Shown here piece after piece: positions 23,315 to 31,597 of a DNA stretch of 64,000 nt (the first letter of the stretch is position 1; each line of letters opens with the position of its first letter). Source of the stretch: Marinagarivorans cellulosilyticus. Its GTDB lineage: Bacteria; Pseudomonadota; Gammaproteobacteria; Pseudomonadales; Cellvibrionaceae. A model generated the notes under the pieces. The model worked only from the letters and a program-made list of their open reading frames with translations. It searched no databases and was not told where the DNA came from. A program made the position numbers and the translations under genes. The DNA is taken from positions 806,001 through 870,000 of the forward strand of contig NZ_AP023086.1 in the NCBI RefSeq assembly GCF_021655555.1, written 5' to 3'.

Positions 23315-24391
23315 ATGAAAAAGTTTTTTTGGCTACTTTTTACTGTGGCCTTATTGGGGCTGTTTGCATGGACAACATTTTTTTTGTACCAAAAATCGCA
23401 GGAAGCCCCTGTTGTATACGAGATGGCAACGCCTTTGACGACCGATATTTTCTCTAAAACTGTTGCCACCGGTAATATTAAACCCCGTAAAGAAATTGAG
23501 GTGAAATCAAAAGTTTCTGGCGTGGTGGAGCAAATTTTTGTTGAAGCTGGTGATGAGATTAAAAAAGGAGATCTCATTGCACGCATTGAATTGGTGCCGG
23601 ATGTTGAGTACTTACGCAATGCGGAATCGAATGTTGAAAAAGCCCGCTTGAACTACCTTAATGCAAGCCGCGATTACGAGCGTCAAAAAAAGCTTTATGC
23701 AAAAGCGTTGATCTCGGAATTTGAATACAACAAAACGAAGCTACAGTTTGACTTGGCAAAAGAGGTGATGGAAGCCACCGAGGATAATGTCGCGTTAATT
23801 AAAGAAGGGGTTAGTAAATACGGCGGTAAAGTTTCTAACCTTGTTTATGCGACGGCTACGGGGATTTTACTGGCAATTCCGGTTAAGCCGGGCACATTTG
23901 TTATTGAAAGTAATACTTTTAATGCCGGTACTACCATTGCACAAATTGCCAATATGGACGACATGATTTTTGAAGGGCAAATTGACGAATCAGAAGTGGG
24001 GAAATTGGAAGTGGGCATGCCTCTCACTTTGCATATAGGTGCTTTAAACGAGCGTAGTTTTGGTGCTGAATTAGAGTTTATTGCCCCTAAGGGTACCGAT
24101 CAGCAGGGTACTATCAAATTCGAAATTCGAGCGGCTATAAAGTTGCAAGATGGTGTCTTTTTGCGCGCAGGTTATAGTGCGAACGCTGAAATTGTTTTGG
24201 ATGAACGTCGACAGGTGCTTGCAATTAACGAAGGTAATCTATTGATCGAAAACGATGAAACCTTCGTAGAAGTTGCCACGGGTGAGCAAATATTTGAAAA
24301 GCGTAAAGTTACGACAGGGTTGTCGGACGGCATTAATGTCGAGATTCTTTCAGGGATTGAACTAAGCACAAAGATTAAAAAACGCTATTGA
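23315..24391 (+). CDS. Periplasmic adaptor (HlyD/MacA-like) of the ABC exporter
   Basis: 358 residues with an N-terminal TM anchor (FFWLLFTVALLGLFAWTTFF). The biotinyl-lipoyl half-motif (SGVVEQIFVEAGDEIKKGDLIARIE, split around the hairpin) is followed by a coiled-coil hairpin (about 95-165: ARLNYLNASRDYERQKKLY), a barrel (about 215-290) and a C-terminal MPR domain. It would link the permeases to an outer-membrane TolC channel, which is not encoded here. Nine bp after permease 2. Confidence 0.88.
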   Translation: MKKFFWLLFTVALLGLFAWTTFFLYQKSQEAPVVYEMATPLTTDIFSKTVATGNIKPRKEIEVKSKVSGVVEQIFVEAGDEIKKGDLIARIELVPDVEYLRNAESNVEKARLNYLNASRDYERQKKLYAKALISEFEYNKTKLQFDLAKEVMEATEDNVALIKEGVSKYGGKVSNLVYATATGILLAIPVKPGTFVIESNTFNAGTTIAQIANMDDMIFEGQIDESEVGKLEVGMPLTLHIGALNERSFGAELEFIAPKGTDQQGTIKFEIRAAIKLQDGVFLRAGYSANAEIVLDERRQVLAINEGNLLIENDETFVEVATGEQIFEKRKVTTGLSDGINVEILSGIELSTKIKKRY

Positions 24392-24433
24392 TGATAAAGT
24401 GCCCTAAAGCATACATAGATTTAGGGTAGTTTG

Positions 24434-25348
24434 ATGACAACAGGTAAACATGTATTAATCGCCGGTGGCTCTGGTTTTGTCGGCCAGGCGCTGGCTAAAC
24501 AGTTAAATACTGCGGGTTATGAGGTCACAATACTGTCGCGTAACCCAAATAAAGCAAGGGCGCTTTTGCCTTTTGCGCAGGTGCTGAGTTGGGACCAGCT
24601 GGCTTCTGGTCTCGATACCCCTGTTGCGGCTATTATTAATTTGGCTGGAGCATCCATTGCCGGTGGTCGTTGGACGGCGTCAAAGAAAGAGCGTTTAGTT
24701 TCTAGCCGTATACAAAGCACCCAGGCGTTAGTCTCGTTTTGCCAGAATGCTGCTAAGGTGCCGCTTGTTTTCATTAATGCATCAGCCATTGGTTTTTACG
24801 GTGACCACGGCAATGCGGTAATTACAGAAGAAACCCAGCCTAATTCCTGTTTTTCACATCGACTTTGCTATGACTGGGAGCAAACCTTAACCCCCTTAAA
24901 AGAAACCACTGATATCCGCTTGTGTATTGCTCGGCTAGGGGTGGTGCTTGCGTCGTCTGGCGGTGCCTTTGGCCAAATGGCTTTACCCTTTAAAGCGAAG
25001 GTTGCCCTGCAAAACGGTGACGGCCAACAATGGTTCTCTTGGGTTGCGTTACAGGATGTCCTGAATGCACTGCAGTGGATGCTTGAAAACGAGCTAGCGT
25101 GCGATACTTACAACGTGACCTCGCCCGAGCCAGTTAGGAATACTGAATTTACCAAGCATTTAGCCAATCACTTTGAAACAAAAGTAACATTAAAGGTGCC
25201 TGCAAAGTTACTGCAATTAGCGCTAGGTGAAATGGCCGATGAGCTGATATTAGCTAGTCAGCGCGTGGTACCTGATCAGTTAGTCGAGGAGGGCTTCAGG
25301 TTTCGGCATGTCATGCTCGACGAGCTTTTAGCATTCAGTGACTTTTAG
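24434..25348 (+). CDS. TIGR01777 family NAD(P)-binding protein (YfcH-like epimerase)
   Basis: 304 residues of the extended SDR superfamily. Rossmann motif GGSGFVGQALAKQL at about 10-23; INLAGASIAGGRWT and INASAIGFYG are YfcH-family signatures. The C-terminal DUF1731 region follows. Substrate unknown. ATG at 24434 is used rather than the TTG three bases earlier; AGGG lies 9 bases upstream. A CCCTAAA/TTTAGGG dyad (24402-24427) separates it from the export operon, so it may be transcribed apart. Confidence 0.88.
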   Translation: MTTGKHVLIAGGSGFVGQALAKQLNTAGYEVTILSRNPNKARALLPFAQVLSWDQLASGLDTPVAAIINLAGASIAGGRWTASKKERLVSSRIQSTQALVSFCQNAAKVPLVFINASAIGFYGDHGNAVITEETQPNSCFSHRLCYDWEQTLTPLKETTDIRLCIARLGVVLASSGGAFGQMALPFKAKVALQNGDGQQWFSWVALQDVLNALQWMLENELACDTYNVTSPEPVRNTEFTKHLANHFETKVTLKVPAKLLQLALGEMADELILASQRVVPDQLVEEGFRFRHVMLDELLAFSDF

Positions 25349-25401
25349 TACTGTGTAAGTGCAGCCCACTGGCTGGTTCCACACCAATGGGCCGCTTACG
25401 A

Positions 25402-26673
25402 TTACAGGGTTTTGAAGACTTTACGTGCTATGTCGAGTGTTTCTTCTATATCGGCATCGCTGTGCGCTGTACTCATAAAAGCGGCCTCGTAGGACGCTGG
25501 CGCAAGGTTTACGCCGCCTTCTAGCATACCGTGGAAAAACGCATTAAATTGTTCGTTATTGCAGGCCATTACTTGCTGGTAATTGCTGACCTTGGGCTCT
25601 TCTGTAAAAAAGCCTCCCCACATGCTACCGGTATGGTTTACGGTAAAAGGGATGCCCGCTTCGTTGGCAACCGCTTGTATGCCTTGCGCTATTTTTTCGG
25701 TCTTAGCGAAAAGGCTTTCGTAAAAACCATCGGCTTGTACGAGTTTCATCATGGCTAAACCTGCGGCCATCGATACAGGGTTGCCAGATAGCGTCCCCGC
25801 TTGATAAACCGGCCCTACCGGTGCAATGTAATCCATAATTTCAGTTTTACCGCCAAACGCGCCTACGGGCATGCCGCCGCCAATCACTTTACCTAAACAG
25901 GTAAGGTCGGGGGTAATGCCGGTAAAGCCTTGAACGCCGCCGGTGCCAAATCTAAAGCCGGTCATAACTTCATCAAAAATTAATACGGTGCCGTACTCGT
26001 CGCACACTTCACGTAAGGTTTCGAGAAAACCTGGCTCTGGTGGAATGCAGTTCATATTGCCTGCTACGGGCTCAACAATAATGCAGGCAATTTGCTCGCC
26101 AGCCTCTTTAAAGGCCTCGCGTACTTGATCGGCATTGTTGTAGCTAAGGGTGATTGTGTGGTCGGCTATGCTGGCGGGTACACCGGGCGAGCTTGGCACA
26201 CCAAAGGTGAGGGCGCCAGAACCGGCTTTGACTAATAGGGAGTCCGAGTGCCCGTGATAGCAGCCTTCGAATTTTACGATTTTGTCGCGCCCAGTATAGC
26301 CACGCGCCAAACGAATCGCGCTCATGGTGGCTTCTGTACCCGAGCTGACAAAGCGTACTTTTTCTAGGCTTGGGACCAGCTTAATAACTTCTTTTGCTAG
26401 GGTGGTTTCGATTTCGGTGGGGGCGCCGAAGCTTAAGCCAAGTTGGGCTTTTTCGATAACGGCATTGAGTACATCGGGGTGGTTGTGGCCGGCGATCATG
26501 GGGCCCCAAGATAAAACGTAATCGATATAACGTTTGCCGTTGCTATCGAATAAGTAGGCGCCCTCTGCGCGCTCGATAAAAATGGGCTCGCCACCGACGG
26601 CTTTAAAGGCGCGAACCGGTGAGTTAACACCGCCAGGGATAACTGTTTTAGCTTGATCAAATAATGGGTTCAT
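25402..26673 (-). CDS. hemL: Glutamate-1-semialdehyde 2,1-aminomutase
   Basis: PLP enzyme that makes 5-aminolevulinate, the C5-pathway precursor of heme. 423 residues, family-typical. The start (MNPLFDQAKTVIPGGVNSPVRAF), the cofactor contacts VSSGTEATMSA and DEVMTGFR, and the catalytic Lys in GKVIGGGMPVGAFGG are all present. Located next to thiE and a thiD-like gene in the same direction, 50 bp after thiE; this hemL-thiE-thiD grouping is common in gammaproteobacteria. Confidence 0.96.
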   Translation of the reverse strand: MNPLFDQAKTVIPGGVNSPVRAFKAVGGEPIFIERAEGAYLFDSNGKRYIDYVLSWGPMIAGHNHPDVLNAVIEKAQLGLSFGAPTEIETTLAKEVIKLVPSLEKVRFVSSGTEATMSAIRLARGYTGRDKIVKFEGCYHGHSDSLLVKAGSGALTFGVPSSPGVPASIADHTITLSYNNADQVREAFKEAGEQIACIIVEPVAGNMNCIPPEPGFLETLREVCDEYGTVLIFDEVMTGFRFGTGGVQGFTGITPDLTCLGKVIGGGMPVGAFGGKTEIMDYIAPVGPVYQAGTLSGNPVSMAAGLAMMKLVQADGFYESLFAKTEKIAQGIQAVANEAGIPFTVNHTGSMWGGFFTEEPKVSNYQQVMACNNEQFNAFFHGMLEGGVNLAPASYEAAFMSTAHSDADIEETLDIARKVFKTL

Positions 26674-26723
26674 AGACTCGTCGTTATATTTTCAGTGAAG
26701 TATTTTGGGTATCGCATGCCATA

Positions 26724-27329
26724 TTATGCGCTAAAGAGGCGGCAAAAGTCCTTCGCACGGGCCTCGACATCGTCGCAGGCAAATAAACTGTGACATACCG
26801 CAATAGCCGAGGCACCAGCGTCAATTACGCTGGCGGCATTGTTGAGTGTAATGCCGCCAATAGCCGTTATCGGAATATTCAGTACTTGTGCTTGCGTAAG
26901 TAGCGTTAGCGGGGCGGCTTTGGCGTTAGGTTTTGTTTGTGAGGGGAAAAATCGCCCAAAAGCCACATAGCTGGCGCCATCGGCTATTGCTTGCTTGGCT
27001 AGCGATAATTGATCGTGGCAGGTCACGCCGATAATGGCGGTTTCGCCCAACAGCTCGCGCGCTTGGCAAACGCTGCCGTCGCCTTGGCCTAAGTGTACTC
27101 CGTGGGCGCTTACTCGCTGAGCAAGTACGACATCATCGTTGATGATTAATTTTGCATTGTAATATTCGCAAAGCTGGCGCAGCTTTTTAGCATCGGCAAG
27201 GCGTTGTTCTTGGTTTGCGCTTTTGTTGCGGTATTGCAGCCATTGGCAGCCCCCTTTGAGGGCGGCTTCAGATTGACTTATGAGTAAGTCGCCGGGCATA
27301 AGGGTGTCGTCAGTAATCGCGTAAAGCAT
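26724..27329 (-). CDS. thiE: Thiamine-phosphate synthase
   Basis: Joins HMP-pyrophosphate and thiazole phosphate to give thiamine phosphate. 201-residue TIM barrel with LQYRNKSA near the start, the IINDDVVLA and GVHLGQGD motifs that bind the pyrimidine and Mg, and ITAIGGIT at the phosphate site. Follows the thiD-like gene, so the two likely supply the same pathway. Confidence 0.95.
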   Translation of the reverse strand: MLYAITDDTLMPGDLLISQSEAALKGGCQWLQYRNKSANQEQRLADAKKLRQLCEYYNAKLIINDDVVLAQRVSAHGVHLGQGDGSVCQARELLGETAIIGVTCHDQLSLAKQAIADGASYVAFGRFFPSQTKPNAKAAPLTLLTQAQVLNIPITAIGGITLNNAASVIDAGASAIAVCHSLFACDDVEARAKDFCRLFSA

Positions 27330-27499
27330 GTTTTATCTATTTAGCTGTGATTGGGTTGGCGGCCCGAACCATATTTCGAGGCCGCTATAATTTTTGTAAG
27401 AAATTGAAAAGCGCTTAAAGCTATAAGCCCTGTCTAATAAGCCCTGTGTAATAAGCTCGCTTGAATAAGGCGTTGTAGATTGATACGTTGGGCCTTGCG

Positions 27500-28309
27500 C
27501 TATCGTTTTGCGTTGATGGCTTCGGCCCAAAAAAAACGGTTGGGTATGGGGGTATCAAAGCCAATTCTGCGAGCGTGTGCGGCAGCTTGGCTGGCAAACT
27601 TCAACCCCTCTTGAACAGCGGTTTCTACCGAGCTGCCATGCGCTACGTAAGAGGCAATGGCTGCTGAAAGGATGTCTTCTACCGCTGATGACTGTGGTTG
27701 GCAGCAACCGGCTTGCCAATTGTAAGTGCTTAGGATGGTATCTTCGTCATACAGTGTGTATTCAAAGCTGCGGCTGCTTTTGCTGCACTGGTAGCTAAGT
27801 ACGTAATCGCAGTTGCAGGCAAATAACTGGTGAATCAAACCCTCTGTCACAGGTGCATGTGAAGTTAATAGTGGGGTTTGGGTGTTGTCGCAAATGAGCA
27901 GTTTGCTGGTGGGGATAAGTAGCTCTGAGCATGCGTTGGGATAGTCGGCAATGGCTTGCGAGTTGTTGTCCCAGTACTGCAATGCTGCTGCGCTAATAAC
28001 AGGAATTTGAGGGTAGTCCTCTAAAATAGAGTGAATGGCCTCTAAGTTGGCAACAGAGCCCGCATAGCTTACATAAATGGCGGCAACCGGCATGTCCTCA
28101 AGCACCGAGCGAGCTTGTTGGATTAGCAGGTTACTGTCGACAGCAATCAATTCGCGTTCGTCGCTACTGCTGCTGGCACACAGTGCCGTTGCCACAGAGG
28201 CGCAGTGGCCACCTAGTGACGCGATAACTTCAGCTATGGCTTGTAAGCCACTGCGCCCTGCAGGGTCGTGTGGGGCAAAACTTAAGATGACTGGTGGTGT
28301 AGTGTCCAT
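27500..28309 (-). CDS. ThiD-like hydroxymethylpyrimidine/phosphomethylpyrimidine kinase
   Basis: 269 residues of the ribokinase-like ThiD family. The N-terminal motif is SFAPHDPAGRSGLQA instead of the usual SGSDPSGGAGIQAD, and the C-terminal AAIASYVAHGSSVETAVQEG fits the anion-hole helix. Its neighbours thiE and hemL support a thiamine role; the divergent motif leaves substrate preference open. The 170 bp between it and thiE hold no supported gene, and I see no TPP riboswitch upstream (28310-28514). Confidence 0.75.
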   Translation of the reverse strand: MDTTPPVILSFAPHDPAGRSGLQAIAEVIASLGGHCASVATALCASSSSDERELIAVDSNLLIQQARSVLEDMPVAAIYVSYAGSVANLEAIHSILEDYPQIPVISAAALQYWDNNSQAIADYPNACSELLIPTSKLLICDNTQTPLLTSHAPVTEGLIHQLFACNCDYVLSYQCSKSSRSFEYTLYDEDTILSTYNWQAGCCQPQSSAVEDILSAAIASYVAHGSSVETAVQEGLKFASQAAAHARRIGFDTPIPNRFFWAEAINAKR

Positions 28310-28514
28310 TTTCTCTCCCGTGTTTAGCTGGAGTGTAGCATGACTTGTTGACGATGTTATGTGGCTCGAGGTTCAGGGTTGGATGGCGTTTTTCTGAATA
28401 TACGGTAATCGCAGTTGATGGGTGGCAAATAATCGAGAGCAGGGTAGAATCAGATCATCTGTAGTATTTGTTGCCTTAACTTTCTCATTCTGTAATTTTT
28501 AAAGGAGCTTAATT

Positions 28515-29111
28515 ATGAAGCTATCGTTGTTGTCTGTGCGCTCGTTGCAAGCGGTATTAGTCTTTGCTGCCGTTTTTCTCGTGGGTTGTGCCAGTGGCCC
28601 CAAAATACACTCGGTGTATGAAAAGGGAATTAATTTTAGCGAGTACAAAACATTTGCTTTTCTTGATTCGGTGGAACCCGCAGGAGAACAGGCTTATCGC
28701 TCGTTAACCAATAAATACCTTCAAGAAGCGATCCGCAAAGAGCTGACTTCACGCGGTTTGACCGAGCAAAAAGGTGGCGATTTGTTAGTGGGGTTTCACG
28801 TTAGCACAAAAGAAAAAATTACTTCGACGTCCTCGCCCTCAATGAATGCAGGCTATTACGGCTACCGCGGCCGTTATGGCTATAGTTACGGCATGGGTTA
28901 CGGCACAGAGACTCGTGTTAGCCAATATACCGAAGGTACGTTGAATATTGATGTAGTCGATGCCAACCAAAAGCAATTAGTGTGGGAAGGCGTTGCCGTG
29001 GGCAAGCTAAAAGAGCCAAAAGAAAATAAGCTGCGCGGTGATATTCATGCTGTAGTTCAGCAAATTTTTATGGAATACCCTGTTGCCGCGCCAATGGTTG
29101 TTAACCAGTAA
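28515..29111 (+). CDS. DUF4136 lipoprotein
   Basis: 198 residues. Lipoprotein signal with lipobox LVGC (Cys about 25), so it is likely anchored in the outer membrane. DUF4136 features: FSEYKTFAFLD early, ADLLVGF-type core (GGDLLVGFHVS) and LNIDVVDANQKQLVWEGVA late. A Tyr/Gly-rich loop (about 113-130, GYYGYRGRYGYSYGMGYG) lies in between. Strong AAAGGAG ribosome site. Function of the family unknown. Confidence 0.88.
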   Translation: MKLSLLSVRSLQAVLVFAAVFLVGCASGPKIHSVYEKGINFSEYKTFAFLDSVEPAGEQAYRSLTNKYLQEAIRKELTSRGLTEQKGGDLLVGFHVSTKEKITSTSSPSMNAGYYGYRGRYGYSYGMGYGTETRVSQYTEGTLNIDVVDANQKQLVWEGVAVGKLKEPKENKLRGDIHAVVQQIFMEYPVAAPMVVNQ

Positions 29112-29144
29112 GGCGCCACGCTAGCGTTTGTTCTTGGGACAAAT

Positions 29145-29191
29145 AACCATAAAAAAAGCACCGCGCAATTGCCGGTGCTTTTTTTATGGTT
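29145..29191. terminator. Strong, symmetric terminator
   Basis: A 19-bp perfect stem, AACCATAAAAAAAGCACCG and its complement, with an 8-base loop. A-run and T-run on both flanks allow termination from both directions, useful between the converging genes at 28515 and 29375. Confidence 0.9.
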
Positions 29192-29374
29192 AAAGAAAAA
29201 TTATGGTAAAACCTAAAAACCGCAGTTGAACCATCAAAGTCTACGCATCCCCTTGGTGCACCTGACGCGTGATAAAAATGATTCATCACCAATAAGGGGA
29301 CTACACATTTTTACTACACGCCATGCACACCAACGGAATACGCATCTTTTTGACTCTCAACTGTGGTTTCTAGG

Positions 29375-30946
29375 TTAAAAGCTGAATCCAGGCGCTAGAC
29401 GTAAAACTTTGTCGCTAGGTGGAGCGACGAGTTCGCCATCGATAAGCAGTGATGGCCGAGGCTTTTGTTGTGCGCTAGCTGGCGAGCTACAAGTGCCATT
29501 GCTGCGATGATAAAGAGCAGTGTTTAACATTTGTTCATTGCTATTACCAAGCTCGTAAGCAAGGTCGTCACTAGCGCTACAGCCGTTTACTTTGTTTGTA
29601 AATGGGTCGCCACCGCTGGCTACGGGTTCGAAGCCATCGATAAATTCGCCAAAACCCTGCCCGTTCACCGTTTCGAAATCAATACTGAAATAGCGCGTTC
29701 CGCAATTAGTTTGAGCGTTAAAACCATGAGGTTTACCGCAGGTGGTTCCGCCAACTTGAATAACCTCTATATCAATACCGCGCAAACCATTGATAAAACT
29801 TTCGCTGGCAGAGCAAGTGTCTCCGGTTGTTAGGACATAAACGCGGTTGAGGTTAACGCTGGTTAAAGGTTCTGAGGGGGCGCCGGTATTGTAAGTATTG
29901 CTGACGAAGTCATATTCCACGTTGTCGTTGGTGCGCTTGTCGTTGTATTGCAATACGCTAAATGTTTCGCCGGCTGTTTTGCTGTCGCCGGCGACTAAGT
30001 AGGCCAACTGTGCGGCGATATACAAATAGCCGCCACCGTTGTAGCGCAAGTCGACCACGAGGTCGTCAATACCGTTAGTGGCAAACTCGTCAAACGCCGC
30101 TTTTAGCTGACTTTCGGCGGTGAATGTATTGAATGTATTAAAAACGAGGTAACCCACGTCACCTGAGTCGGTATTTAGAATGCTGTGCTTTAGCACTGCA
30201 GAAACCGTGATGTTAGCGGCTTCTAGTGTGTAGGTTACGGCATCACCTAATGTTGGGCTGAATTGAAATGTGGCGCTAGTACCTAGCTCCGGTGAAAAAA
30301 TAGCTTGGTTGGCATCGGCAATTTGGTCGTTAGTCAGCTCTGTTAGCAAGGTGCCGTTAACATGCGTAAGCTGCATGCCCCGCGTTACGCCAGCGTCATT
30401 CGCGGGTGAGTCAGGTTCCACAAAGGAAACGTACAGTTCCCGGTTACCAGTCATTTTCCAGCTAATACCATAACCCCCTCGCTGACCGGTATAGGTGAAC
30501 TGATCGCCTGAGACCTCATCTTCGGTAAAGTGAAAGCGGTCTTTCTCTGTTCCGTTAGCGGTAAGCTCGTTAGTTTTTTGTAGGTCGAAGTACTCGATAG
30601 TATCGCTGTAATTATTGGGGTTTAAATCGGGGACTTCTTGGTACCAAAGGTAGGATTCGTGAGTCCACGAGCGCAAGAAGTGGTTTTCGTGAGCAGTAGA
30701 GCCAATTCTATCTGGGTAAGCTTGGTTGGTGTAAGGGTGAATACCTGTGCGCGGGCTCTCACATTGGTGCTGGTAGCGTGATGAGGTTAAATATTGCCCT
30801 TTTGCCCAATGGCTGTTGACTGGGGGTAAGAAATTGCCATTACCCGAACCATTGCAGCTAATTAGGCACAAACTGCAGGCTAATATGGTGGCGCCTCGAA
30901 CCCCCGCAGGGTTATCTAGCAGGCCGTGGTATAAAAACTTAAGCAT
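29375..30946 (-). CDS. S41 family (C-terminal processing) peptidase, lipoprotein
   Basis: 523 residues. Lipobox CLISC near residue 31 predicts a membrane-anchored periplasmic or outer-membrane protein. A PDZ-like module (about 160-230: GYGISWKMTGN, PANDAGVTRGM) precedes the S41 core, with DLVVDLRYNGGG and the catalytic Ser in TGDTCSASESFINGLRG. The region HENHFLRSWTHESYLWY near residue 90 is the N-terminal motif of this subfamily. A paralogue lies at 31598-33202, suggesting a duplicated protease pair. Substrate unknown. Confidence 0.88.
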   Translation of the reverse strand: MLKFLYHGLLDNPAGVRGATILACSLCLISCNGSGNGNFLPPVNSHWAKGQYLTSSRYQHQCESPRTGIHPYTNQAYPDRIGSTAHENHFLRSWTHESYLWYQEVPDLNPNNYSDTIEYFDLQKTNELTANGTEKDRFHFTEDEVSGDQFTYTGQRGGYGISWKMTGNRELYVSFVEPDSPANDAGVTRGMQLTHVNGTLLTELTNDQIADANQAIFSPELGTSATFQFSPTLGDAVTYTLEAANITVSAVLKHSILNTDSGDVGYLVFNTFNTFTAESQLKAAFDEFATNGIDDLVVDLRYNGGGYLYIAAQLAYLVAGDSKTAGETFSVLQYNDKRTNDNVEYDFVSNTYNTGAPSEPLTSVNLNRVYVLTTGDTCSASESFINGLRGIDIEVIQVGGTTCGKPHGFNAQTNCGTRYFSIDFETVNGQGFGEFIDGFEPVASGGDPFTNKVNGCSASDDLAYELGNSNEQMLNTALYHRSNGTCSSPASAQQKPRPSLLIDGELVAPPSDKVLRLAPGFSF

Positions 30947-31069
30947 TGAATAGCTCCTTAATTAATGCATTTAGTTTTGATCATACGAAATTTAAGTGGC
31001 TAATAGAATGCGCACTAGATGGTTTGAGGGGTGCTTGGCATTCTGGGGGGATAAACGGTGGCTGTCAGG

Positions 31070-31093
31070 AGAAACTCCGGTATGAAACCGGAG
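31070..31093 (-). terminator. Terminator of small lipoprotein gene
   Basis: On the minus strand CTCCGG pairs with CCGGAG (31075-31080 and 31088-31093), followed by GTTTCTCC. It lies 9 bp past the stop at 31102. The T-run is short. Confidence 0.5.
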
Positions 31094-31101
31094 CGAAAAC
31101 C

Positions 31102-31518
31102 TTAATTGTTCATGGCGAGGCATTGGGTGTTTTCAAGCGGGCTAACAGTTTTATTGTTGTGGTATGCCAACACACATTCGCTACCGTTAGAAAACAACTC
31201 AAACCGGTAAGGGGGCAGGTGCTCTATAGTAATGCCGTTAGGGTGTTCTGTAGACGGGGCTATGTTGTGGGATAAAAGCAACGTCGAACGGTTTTGAAAA
31301 GCGTTGGCAGGTAAATGTTTTAACCCTTTACCCGAAAGGCGGCCGATGGCTTTCTTTATGTCGGCTTGGCTTTCGGGGTTTAGATCGGTTGCTAGCGCAG
31401 GGGAAAAACCTCGTTTGGCTAGGTTATCCGTGGTTAAAGTCTGTGCGCTAGGTTGTGATGTGCAGCCAGCCAGTGCGCTGCAGAGTAATAAGCTGGTAAT
31501 CACGTAAGTTATTTTCAT
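31102..31518 (-). CDS. Small lipoprotein of unknown function
   Basis: 138 residues with a clear lipoprotein signal: MKITYVITSLLLCSALAGC, Cys19. The mature part is hydrophilic and holds two Cys (SECVLAYH and ENTQCLAMNN) that could form a disulfide. It lies between two paralogous S41 peptidase lipoproteins in the same orientation and could be a partner or substrate of them (inference). Not recognised as a known family. Confidence 0.6.
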   Translation of the reverse strand: MKITYVITSLLLCSALAGCTSQPSAQTLTTDNLAKRGFSPALATDLNPESQADIKKAIGRLSGKGLKHLPANAFQNRSTLLLSHNIAPSTEHPNGITIEHLPPYRFELFSNGSECVLAYHNNKTVSPLENTQCLAMNN

Positions 31519-31597
31519 AGGAAAGGCCGTTATAATTTTGTGATACCGGCGCAGACATTGCCTGCGCTAGAGTGGGGCTTTCTTAGCGATTGTGACG

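Noticed and set aside
27333..27530. 65-codon minus-strand ORF between thiE and the thiD-like gene
   Set aside because: Overlaps the thiD-like gene, has no ribosome site and no recognisable pattern.
28310..28514. TPP riboswitch before the thiamine genes
   Set aside because: No conserved THI-box motif seen on the minus strand upstream of 28309.
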